Below, piece by piece: positions 1-5,694 of a stretch of 6,178 nucleotides of DNA. The stretch's first letter is position 1. Every line of letters starts with the position of its first letter. Under the pieces are notes generated by a model, which worked only from the letters and a program-made list of their open reading frames with translations, did no database searches and was not told the origin of the DNA. Position numbers and translations under genes: made by a program. The DNA comes from an uncultured bacterium (lineage in GTDB: Bacteria; Planctomycetota; UBA1135; UBA2386), in contig CALKYL010000411.1 in NCBI GenBank assembly GCA_938003515.1, positions 1 to 6,178 on the forward strand, given 5' to 3'.

Positions 1-573
1 GAGGCCCCGGCACCGCCGCCGGACCCGGCCGGGCCGCGCCCGTATCGCGCCGTCGAGCTGCCGGCCGTGCAGTCGCCGGTCGAGTTCACGGACGACGTCG
101 CGCTCGACCTCGTGCAGAAGCAGGCGAAGGTCGTGCTCGAGATCGAAGGGCCGGTCGTGTTCGACCGCTACGTGCGCGCGCTCGCCGCGGCGTGGCAGGT
201 GCAGCGCGTCACCGAGCGCGTGCGCGAACGCGCGCGCGAGGCGCTGCCGGCCGACGCGGTCGTCGACGGCGACGTCGTCTGGCTCGACGCCGCGCAGCGC
301 GACGCGTTCGCCGGCTTCCGCGCGCCCGGCGACGACGCGCGGGCCGAACGTTCGGCCGAGGAGCTGCCGCCGGTCGAGGTCGACCACGCGATGGCGTGGC
401 TCGTGCGCCAGCACCACGCGCTCGCCGCGGAGGACCTGCTCCGCGAGACGGCGCGGTGCTTCGGCATCCAGCGGCTCGGCAGCGTCGTGCGCGCGGTCAC
501 CGAGGCGGCGCTCGACCGGCTGGTGGGTCCGGGTCGGGTCGTGCGCGACGGCGACTCGGTGCGTCTTCCGTGA
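1..573 (+). CDS. C-terminal part of a DUF3320 (DUF4011-helicase-type) protein, 5' end outside the window
   Basis: The frame is open from base 1 to the TGA at 571-573, giving 190 residues of a larger protein; the GTG at 67 is internal to the frame and I do not take it as the start. After a Pro/Ala-rich linker (about residues 1-22), residues 35-95 resemble DUF3320: helix, then E49-G-P51, then a winged-helix-like Arg-rich stretch ending in a 'DGDVVWLD' strand. A second similar module follows (about 120-190), with an 'EDLLRETARCFGIQRLG' helix pair and a final 'VRDGDSVRLP'. In known proteins DUF3320 ends very large SF1-type helicases that also carry DUF4011, AAA_11/AAA_12 and a Vsr/MTES_1575-like nuclease domain; some of this architecture have been reported as anti-phage genes. 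Those domains would lie upstream and cannot be seen, so a defence role is only a possibility. The stop lies inside an 18-bp tandem repeat, and the last 77 bp overlap the convergent DUF962 gene. Confidence 0.75.
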   Translation, partial: EAPAPPPDPAGPRPYRAVELPAVQSPVEFTDDVALDLVQKQAKVVLEIEGPVVFDRYVRALAAAWQVQRVTERVRERAREALPADAVVDGDVVWLDAAQRDAFAGFRAPGDDARAERSAEELPPVEVDHAMAWLVRQHHALAAEDLLRETARCFGIQRLGSVVRAVTEAALDRLVGPGRVVRDGDSVRLP

Positions 574-949
574 CCGGATCGTCCGCTTCGACCGGATCGT
601 CCGCGTCGACCGGGTCGTTCGCGCCACGGGGCGGCAGCTGCGCGCGCAGCCTGCCGGTCAGCGCGAGCCGCGTCATGCGCCATTCGGCGCGCAGCGACCA
701 CCACGGGTAGATCCACGTCGCCGGCCGGTTCTGCTCGAAGCAGACGTGGCCGAGCCACGCGAGGCCATACGCCGCGGGCGGCGCGAGCGCCAGCAGCCAC
801 CAGCCGGAGGTCAGGAGCGCGGCGGCCGCGAGCCCGACCACCGACAGCGCGGCGGCGTAGTGGAACGCGCGGCAGCGCCGGCAGGTGTGCTCCCGGAGGT
901 AGTAGGGCCAGAACGCGTCGAACGAGGGAAGGTCGCGCGGCAGGCTCAC
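497..949 (-). CDS. DUF962 / Mpo1-like (YGL010w-type) membrane protein
   Basis: This 150-residue protein starts at GTG 949, whose bases form a GTGA overlap with the stop of the Coq4-like gene; the conserved region begins at residue 8, so longer upstream starts are not needed. The DUF962 signature is clear: 'PSFDAFWPYYLREH' (8-21), F29-H30, two hydrophobic segments (about 31-47 and 50-66), 'LGHVCFEQNRPAT' (66-78), then 'YPWWSLRAEWRM' (81-92) and 'LTGRL'. His21, His30 and His68 are conserved His positions of the family. Yeast Mpo1, the characterised relative, is an Fe(II)-dependent dioxygenase of 2-hydroxy fatty acids in the ER; bacterial members are mostly uncharacterised, so an oxidative lipid role is inference. 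Residues 111-127 are acidic six-residue repeats (DDPVEA-like), and residues 133-150 form an Arg/Pro-rich tail that is read through the convergent gene's 3' end. No separate Shine-Dalgarno is visible, so translation is probably coupled to the upstream gene. Confidence 0.85.
   Translation of the reverse strand: MSLPRDLPSFDAFWPYYLREHTCRRCRAFHYAAALSVVGLAAAALLTSGWWLLALAPPAAYGLAWLGHVCFEQNRPATWIYPWWSLRAEWRMTRLALTGRLRAQLPPRGANDPVDADDPVEADDPVTEDAPSRRRARPDPDPPAGRAPPR
572..622. repeat. 18-bp tandem repeat, about 2.8 copies
   Basis: Three head-to-tail units lie at 572-589, 590-607 and 608-622 (the last is partial). The consensus begins gaccggatcgtccgc; units one and two differ at one base, and unit three has two further changes. 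On the minus strand they encode the acidic DDPV-x-A hexapeptide repeat of the DUF962 protein. On the plus strand the first unit contains the last two bases of the helicase gene's TGA stop. The period is a multiple of three, so copy-number changes would keep the DUF962 frame open. Confidence 0.85.
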
Positions 950-1707
950 GGCGCCGCCGCCGCTTCGGCCGCGGGCGGCGGCCCCTCGCACGGCGGCTGC
1001 CACTGGCCGGGCTGCGGCATCGTCGCGGGCAGGCCGACGTCGCGGCGCCAGTCGGCGAGCGGCCGGCGCCAGCCGAGCTCCCACTTCTGCGCGAGCAGCG
1101 GCCGCGCGTGGCGCCCGAGCTGGTAGCCGTGGCTGATGTGCGTCATGACGTCGCCCAGCCGCTCGGGGTCCTTCATCAGGTAGCGCATCATGCCGCCGCA
1201 CGTGATCACCGCCGCGAGCGGCCGCCAGGTCTGCGCCAGCTCGAACGCCTTCACCGCGATCTCGCCGAGGCGGCTGGTGTCGATGCCGGTCACGACGTGC
1301 CAGATGTCGTGCGTCTGGCGCATGCGCATCATGACCCAGTCGAGGTCCGTGACGACGTCGAGCTTGCGGTAGTAGTCCGGGTCGAAGCCGTGGTCGACGA
1401 TGTGCCGGGCGAACGCGTGCCCGAGGCTGCCGGGCGGCAGCCGCTCGAGCTCCGCGATGTCGACCGACTTCGCGAGGTAGCGCTCGCGCATCAGCGCCGC
1501 CGTGCCGGGATCCTGCGCGACGCGGGCGACGACGCCGTCGGCGGCGCGGATGTCCTTGAGCCCGTCCTCGATGTCGAACACCGACTCGGTGCCCTCGGGG
1601 TTGCGCAGCATGCCGAGCACGCCGCGCAGCGTCGTCAGGTAGTGGATCTGGTCCTTGTGCTGGTCCTTGGCCGGGTCGCGGCGGCGCAGCAGGTCGAGCA
1701 GGAACAT
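946..1707 (-). CDS. Coq4-family protein (ubiquinone biosynthesis protein COQ4 homolog)
   Basis: The protein has 253 residues and starts at ATG 1707, with a GGAG ribosome-binding site 7 nt upstream. The Coq4 hallmark is intact: H133-D-I-W-H137, then exactly 11 residues to E149, the HDxxH(x11)E metal-binding motif. Flanking family blocks include 'SLGHAFARHIVDHGFDP' (94-110), 'TDLDWVMMRMRQTHD' (120-134) and 'HISHGYQLGR'. Eukaryotic COQ4 binds the coenzyme Q synthesis complex and is reported to carry out oxidative decarboxylation and hydroxylation at ring carbon C1. Bacterial homologs are often found away from other ubi genes and their substrate is not settled. No other quinone-biosynthesis gene is in the window. 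Residues from about 230 on form a Pro/Ala-rich tail outside the family core. The gene lies 22 bp after the flavin/Fe-S fusion and overlaps the DUF962 start by 4 bp, so the three are almost certainly one operon. Confidence 0.9.
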   Translation of the reverse strand: MFLLDLLRRRDPAKDQHKDQIHYLTTLRGVLGMLRNPEGTESVFDIEDGLKDIRAADGVVARVAQDPGTAALMRERYLAKSVDIAELERLPPGSLGHAFARHIVDHGFDPDYYRKLDVVTDLDWVMMRMRQTHDIWHVVTGIDTSRLGEIAVKAFELAQTWRPLAAVITCGGMMRYLMKDPERLGDVMTHISHGYQLGRHARPLLAQKWELGWRRPLADWRRDVGLPATMPQPGQWQPPCEGPPPAAEAAAAP

Positions 1708-1714
1708 CGTCGGT

Positions 1715-1718
1715 CTCC
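1715..1718 (-). promoter_or_regulatory. Ribosome-binding site of the Coq4-like gene
   Basis: The minus strand reads GGAG here, with 7 nt to the ATG at 1707. It is the only convincing Shine-Dalgarno-like site found upstream of a start in this window and it fixes that start. It lies within the 22-bp gap after the stop of the upstream gene. Confidence 0.7.
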
Positions 1719-1729
1719 GGTAGGGGGCC

Positions 1730-4087
1730 TCAGTCGGATGCGGCGGCGGCGTGTTCGCGCATGCGCACGGGCGACGCCGGCACCGCGTCGAGCCGCGCGG
1801 TGCCGTCCGGCCGCAGCTCGCCGAAGGCGAGCACGCCGGTCGGGCACGACTGCACGCACGCCGAGCAGCGCACGCACTGAGGGTCCTGCATCGGCAGGCC
1901 CTTGTTCGCGAAGTTCATGACGTCGATGCCCATGTGGCACACCGACGTGCACACGTTGCACGAGATGCACTTCTTCTTCTCGGCGAAGATGCGGAACTTG
2001 GAGAAGCGCGCGTAGACGTGCATCAGCGCCGCCAGCGGACAGGCGAAGCGGCACCAGACGCGGCCGCTCAGGAACCAGTAGAAGCCGACCCCGAGCACGC
2101 CCGCCCACAAGAGGTCGACGAACCACGCGTAGTTGAGCAGCGGGATGTCGTGATGGAGCAGGTCGAACGCGCGGCCGATGCCCCTGCCGGGGAACGCCCA
2201 CGCGAGCGAGCGCAGCACGAACAGCAGCAGCGCCAAGGCCAGGAACACCTGACCGACGACGTTCCAGCGGTTCGCGGTCGGGCCGTGCGGCATCTTGTGC
2301 CGGTGCTGGTCGCCCATCGTCTCGGCGAGCGCGCCGCACGAGCAGATCCAGCCGCAGTAGGCGCCCTTGCCCCACTTCCAGACGATCAGCGGGATGATCA
2401 CGAACGTCTGGACCAGCGACAGCAGGAGCCATCCCCAGAGGGGCTCGGAGGTGAACACGTTGCCGATGAACAGCGGCCACGCGAGCACGAAGCCGAACGC
2501 GCGCCAGTATTCGCGGCCCGAGCCGTAGTCGACCCGGGGGAAGAACTCGTCGGCGAAGCCCTGGCCGAGGCCGGCGTCGAACAGGCCGTTGAAGCCCATC
2601 CACGGCAGCAGCACGTAGGGCAGCAGGAACAGCGGCACGACCTGGATCGCGGTCAGCGTCAGGGTCTGCCGCGTCACGTAGGGCGTCCTGCGCCGGCGGA
2701 TGCGCGCGATGCCGAACAGCACGATGCACAGGCAGTAGGCGAACGAGTAGTAGAAGCCGGGGTCGCCGACCGTGTAGCGCAGCGTGCCGAGCAGCGTCGT
2801 CGGGTCGGCGAACGCGCCGCCGAGCGACGTCCACGTGTCCTCCATGCCGAACGGGAACCAACCGCGCTTCTGGAAGGCCTCGTAGACCGGGATCACGGTC
2901 CCGCCCTTCTTCCACTGGTAGACGAACCACGCCGCCAGCAGGACGCCGGCGAGCGCCCACCAGGTGCCGCTGCTCCACTCGCCGCGGATCTTGACGCCGC
3001 TCTTGCGGAAGAAGTCGAGCGGCGCCTCGCGCCCGATCATCAGGAACACCGCCTCGTTGTCGATGCGGTCGGTCGAGCCGTCCTTCTTCGTCAGTACGAC
3101 CGCGTCGTCTTCGATGCGTTCGACCTCCGTCTCGAGCGCGAGCGTGATGCCGCCGGGCTTTCGGTGCTCTTCGTAGAACGGGCCGCTGCTGGTGCCGACG
3201 CGTTCGCTGCTGGGCGCCTCGACGCCGACGTCGGCGGACGGGTCCTGCCGCAGCCGCTCGAGCTGCTCGACGTTGTCGGGCTTCGGCCGCGAGAACTCCG
3301 GCTTGCGGTAGCTCAGCGTCACGTTGGCGCCGCACTGGCCGAGCGCGATCGCCGCCTCGAGCGCCGAGTCGCCGCCGCCGACCACGAGCACGTCCTGGCC
3401 GCAGAAGTCCTTCGGGTCGTGCAGCCGGTTCGAGACCTTGTCGAGGTCCTCGCCGGGCACGTCCAGCGTGCGGAAGTTGCCGGAGCGGCCGATGGCGACG
3501 ACGACGCGCAGCGCGCGCATCGGCACGCCGCCGGCGATCTTCACCTCGAGCTCCGAGCCGACGCGGTGCACCGACTCGGCGCGGAGCAGCTTCGGCGTGA
3601 TGCCGGCGGCCTCGACCTGCTCCTTCATCTCCGCCAGCAGCGGCTCCTTGACCTCGGCGGTGAACCGCAGGTCGCCGGCCGGCACCATCTCGGTCGGATA
3701 CGTGTAGATCGGCTTCCGCGCCGGGAAGTTGGCGACGGTGCTGAACGGCTCGCTCGCCTCGAGCAGCTGGAAGCGCAGCCCCTTCTTCTTGGCCTCCATC
3801 GCCGCGGCGTAGCCCGACACGCCGCCGCCTACGATCACCAGGTCGTAGCTGCCCTCGGCGCGCTTCTCCCGCGCCGTGCGGAACGCGGGGTCGGCGGCGA
3901 TCGTCTGCACCGCGCGCGCGCCGGTGTCCGCCGAGAACTTGAGCAGCGGGATGCCGGTCAGGTCGCCGACGACGTAGAGGCCGGGCACGTTGGTCGAGCC
4001 GTCCTCGGCGACCAGCGGCAGCTTCTCGACGACGCCGGCGGGCCAGCGCAGGTGCAGCCAGCGGAAGTAGCGGCGCAGGATGGGCAT
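1730..4087 (-). CDS. Membrane fusion: FAD/NAD(P) pyridine-nucleotide oxidoreductase (apparently circularly permuted) plus NapH/NosR-like 2x[4Fe-4S] polyferredoxin
   Basis: The protein has 785 residues; the ATG at 4087 is the only start before an in-frame TAG at 4141-4139. Residues 25-66 look like the C-terminal FAD segment of thioredoxin-reductase-like enzymes ('NVPGLYVVGDLTGIPLLKFS', GD at 41-42). The FAD Rossmann motif follows (G87-x-G89-x-x-G92, E110), then the NAD(P) Rossmann motif (G237-x-G239-x-x-A242) and 'FLMIGREAPLDFF' (348-360). There is no CxxC redox disulfide. From about 375 there are six or seven membrane segments (near 376-392, 446-461, 476-496, 531-545, 551-570, 610-631, 652-673). 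C578GWIC582SC584 and W678-C679-x3-C683-P resemble NapH/NosR motifs. Two ferredoxin motifs follow: C707/C710/C713/C717 and C738/C741/C744/C748-P. I infer electron flow from NAD(P)H through FAD to Fe-S clusters at the membrane; the acceptor is unknown. No Shine-Dalgarno is visible. Confidence 0.88.
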   Translation of the reverse strand: MPILRRYFRWLHLRWPAGVVEKLPLVAEDGSTNVPGLYVVGDLTGIPLLKFSADTGARAVQTIAADPAFRTAREKRAEGSYDLVIVGGGVSGYAAAMEAKKKGLRFQLLEASEPFSTVANFPARKPIYTYPTEMVPAGDLRFTAEVKEPLLAEMKEQVEAAGITPKLLRAESVHRVGSELEVKIAGGVPMRALRVVVAIGRSGNFRTLDVPGEDLDKVSNRLHDPKDFCGQDVLVVGGGDSALEAAIALGQCGANVTLSYRKPEFSRPKPDNVEQLERLRQDPSADVGVEAPSSERVGTSSGPFYEEHRKPGGITLALETEVERIEDDAVVLTKKDGSTDRIDNEAVFLMIGREAPLDFFRKSGVKIRGEWSSGTWWALAGVLLAAWFVYQWKKGGTVIPVYEAFQKRGWFPFGMEDTWTSLGGAFADPTTLLGTLRYTVGDPGFYYSFAYCLCIVLFGIARIRRRRTPYVTRQTLTLTAIQVVPLFLLPYVLLPWMGFNGLFDAGLGQGFADEFFPRVDYGSGREYWRAFGFVLAWPLFIGNVFTSEPLWGWLLLSLVQTFVIIPLIVWKWGKGAYCGWICSCGALAETMGDQHRHKMPHGPTANRWNVVGQVFLALALLLFVLRSLAWAFPGRGIGRAFDLLHHDIPLLNYAWFVDLLWAGVLGVGFYWFLSGRVWCRFACPLAALMHVYARFSKFRIFAEKKKCISCNVCTSVCHMGIDVMNFANKGLPMQDPQCVRCSACVQSCPTGVLAFGELRPDGTARLDAVPASPVRMREHAAAASD

Positions 4088-4138
4088 GGGCGAGGACGGA
4101 GAGGGCGGCCGGGTTCGCGCCGGCGGAAGGCGCGCGTT
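4088..4138 (-). other. 51-bp gap with a small GC hairpin between two operon blocks
   Basis: This is the longest non-coding gap in the window. It contains a perfect 6-bp inverted repeat (cgcgcc at 4116-4121, ggcgcg at 4129-4134) with a 7-nt loop, just after the glycosyltransferase stop. No T-tract follows on the minus strand, so it is not a convincing intrinsic terminator; a weak pause or attenuation site is possible. I see no -35/-10 promoter and no Shine-Dalgarno before the ATG at 4087; the stretch just upstream of it is pyrimidine-rich on the minus strand. Confidence 0.3.
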
Positions 4139-4924
4139 CTACGAGGCCTCCGAGGCCCCGTTCCGGAGCGGCGGGCTCGGCACGTGCGGCCGCCGGAGCC
4201 GGTAGCGGAAGATCGTCGTCAGGATCTTCCGGCCCGCGCGCAGCGAGCCGACGACGGTGCCGGAGATCTTGCTGTCGCCGATGCGGGCCCGGTAGCGCAC
4301 CGGGATCTCCCGCACCCGCAGGCCGGCGAGCTTCGCGCGCAGCTGCATCTCGACCGTCCAGCCGAAGTCTCGGTCCTGCATGCCGAGCAGGAGCAGCGCG
4401 TCGCGGCGGATCGCCCGGAACGGGCCGAGGTCGGTGCACCGGATGCCGAACAGCGCGCGCATCAGGACGCTCGCGAGCCAGTTGCCGAAGCGCGCCTGCG
4501 GCAGCAGCGCGCGGCGCGACTCGCGCCGCAGCATGCGCGAACCGATGACCAGGTCGGCGTCGCCGGCGAGGATCGGCGCGAGCAGCGCGCGCATCTCGTC
4601 GGGGTGGTCGGAGTGGTCGCCGTCGAGGAACACGAGCACGTCGGCGTCGCCGGTCGCGGCGATGCCCGCGAGGCAGGCCGCGCCGTAGCCGCGCCGGGGT
4701 TCGGAGACGACGCGCGCGCCGTTCCGCGCGGCGACCTCGGCGCTGCGGTCGGTGCTGCCGTTGTCGACGACGACCACGTCGCTCGCGAGGTCCCTCGGGA
4801 TCTCGGCGAGCACGTGCGGTAGCGCGCGCTCCTCGTCGAGCACCGGGATCACGACGCTGACGCGCGGGGTCCCCGGAGCCGGCGCGCTCAGCGCTTCTTC
4901 GGCGGCTGGCGGTTGAGCTCCCAC
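4139..4924 (-). CDS. Family 2 glycosyltransferase, DPM1/DPG-synthase-like
   Basis: From GTG 4924 the product has 261 residues. The GT2 GT-A fold is clear: 'VSVVIPVLDEE' (22-32), 'DVVVVDNGSTDRS' (49-61), 'EPRRGYGAACLAGI' (75-88), the DxD-type metal/nucleotide-sugar motif 'FLDGDHSDHPDEM' (99-111) and 'DLVIGSR' (124-130). Downstream blocks 'CTDLGPFRAIRRDAL', 'DFGWTVEMQLRAKLAG' and 'IGDSKISGTVVGS' are typical of dolichyl- or polyprenyl-phosphate sugar transferases. No C-terminal membrane helix is evident, so it probably acts as a soluble or peripheral enzyme on a lipid-phosphate acceptor; donor and acceptor cannot be read from sequence. The start is uncertain: GTG 4924 overlaps DUF547 by 37 bp and lacks a ribosome-binding site. 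GTG 4852 would remove the first beta strand. A CTG at 4891 would give a CTGA coupling overlap after purine-rich gaagaag. A much longer in-frame extension upstream is an antisense-like artefact. Confidence 0.88.
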   Translation of the reverse strand: MGAQPPAAEEALSAPAPGTPRVSVVIPVLDEERALPHVLAEIPRDLASDVVVVDNGSTDRSAEVAARNGARVVSEPRRGYGAACLAGIAATGDADVLVFLDGDHSDHPDEMRALLAPILAGDADLVIGSRMLRRESRRALLPQARFGNWLASVLMRALFGIRCTDLGPFRAIRRDALLLLGMQDRDFGWTVEMQLRAKLAGLRVREIPVRYRARIGDSKISGTVVGSLRAGRKILTTIFRYRLRRPHVPSPPLRNGASEAS

Positions 4925-5694
4925 GAGTAGTCGAGGTAGGTGATCCGGTAGCGCGCGACGGCGTCGCCGTGGTGCCTGGCCAGGAGCGCGCGCACGCCGG
5001 CCTCGCCGCCGAAGTCGGCCGCGAACCACTCGAAGATCCTCGAGAGCCGCGCGGTGCGCGTCTCGTGGTCGATGCGGTTGCGCGCCGGGTCGTGCAGGAA
5101 CGCCTTCATGTTGGCGTCGAGCACCCGGTCGAGGTCCGCGGCCTCGTAGGCGCGCGGGAGCAAGGGTGGGCACGAACGGGCGCCGCAGACGAGCGCGACG
5201 TGCACGCGCGCGTCCTCGAAGCGCGGCCTGAGGATCTCGTTCTCGAGGTGGTCGAGGGTCACCTTGCCCTTCGCGAGCCGCACGCGCGGCTCCTTGAAGA
5301 CGGCGAAGTCGTCGGCGGCGGGCGTCCACTGCGGCCGCTTCGCCGTGTGGTCGAGCACGGCCTCGATCATCGCCGCGTTGTACAGGTTGACGTAGAACGC
5401 GAAGCGCGCGTCGCGCCCGAGATCGGCCGGGTCGACCTCGGCGAGGCGGTCGAGGTAGCTGCGCAGCACGTCGCGGTCCCCGTCGCGGATGGCGGCGTAG
5501 TCGACGAGGCCGTCGGCGACGTGCTCCCGCAGCAGCCGGTCGAACGCGGCGTGCATCGACGGCGCGCCGGCGGGCGGGGGAGTGGCGGGCGGGGTCGCGG
5601 CGGGTTCGGGAGCGGGCGGGGGATCAACCTGCGCGCGGGCGCAGACCGCGAGCAGCGGCAGCAGCAGCAACGAAGCGCGGCGGAGCGTGGTCAT
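4888..5694 (-). CDS. Secreted DUF547 domain protein
   Basis: The protein has 268 residues and starts at ATG 5694, whose bases form an ATGA overlap with the preceding stop. Residues 1-21 form a signal peptide: Arg5-Arg6, a Leu-rich core, then CARA before Gln22, a likely signal peptidase I site. The Cys at 18 is not in a proper lipobox, since Val17 sits at the -1 position. A Pro/Ala linker (about 24-46) follows, then DUF547: 'LVDYAAI' (63-69), 'FAFYVNLYNAAMIEAV' (98-113), 'VTLDHLENEILRPRF' (145-159), 'RVHVALVCGARSCPPL' (163-178), 'LSRIFEWFAADF' (217-228) and 'ITYLDYSWELN' (251-261). The fold has been likened to cysteine-peptidase or transglutaminase-like proteins, and Cys170 and Cys175 are the visible conserved cysteines; no activity is established. 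It would act in the periplasm or outside the cell. DUF547 genes recur beside TIGR04282/TIGR04283 transferases and selenodomain radical-SAM genes, which fits the neighbour here. Confidence 0.92.
   Translation of the reverse strand: MTTLRRASLLLLPLLAVCARAQVDPPPAPEPAATPPATPPPAGAPSMHAAFDRLLREHVADGLVDYAAIRDGDRDVLRSYLDRLAEVDPADLGRDARFAFYVNLYNAAMIEAVLDHTAKRPQWTPAADDFAVFKEPRVRLAKGKVTLDHLENEILRPRFEDARVHVALVCGARSCPPLLPRAYEAADLDRVLDANMKAFLHDPARNRIDHETRTARLSRIFEWFAADFGGEAGVRALLARHHGDAVARYRITYLDYSWELNRQPPKKR

Noticed and set aside
67..69. GTG at 67 as the start of a short independent DUF3320 gene
   Set aside because: The frame is open through base 1, there is no ribosome-binding site, and DUF3320 is normally the C-terminus of a much larger protein.
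950..1201. Upstream extension of the DUF962 reading frame to an ATG at 1201
   Set aside because: The extra 84 residues are Arg/Ala-rich, lie inside the Coq4-like gene in another frame, and precede the family's conserved start; GTG 949 with a GTGA overlap is better.
4116..4134. Intrinsic terminator after the glycosyltransferase gene
   Set aside because: The stem is only 6 bp and no T-tract follows on the minus strand, so it is recorded only as a weak hairpin.
1635..4439. A minus-strand open frame of 934 codons overlapping the fusion gene in another frame
   Set aside because: Its translation is Arg/Ala/Pro/Gly-rich with no domain, and it runs out of frame across three supported genes.
1751..4822. 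A plus-strand open frame of over 1,000 codons opposite the fusion and glycosyltransferase genes
   Set aside because: It is antisense to genes with clear domains and yields a His/Arg/Ala/Glu-rich low-complexity sequence, as expected when a high-GC gene lacks stop codons in its complementary frame.
4925..5329. Upstream extension of the glycosyltransferase frame to an ATG at 5329
   Set aside because: It lies wholly within the DUF547 gene and encodes low-complexity Arg/Pro-rich sequence not found in GT2 proteins.
5641..5643. Lipoprotein lipobox at Cys18 of the DUF547 protein
   Set aside because: The residues before the Cys are Leu-Ala-Val; Val at -1 does not fit the lipobox, while CARA before Gln fits signal peptidase I.
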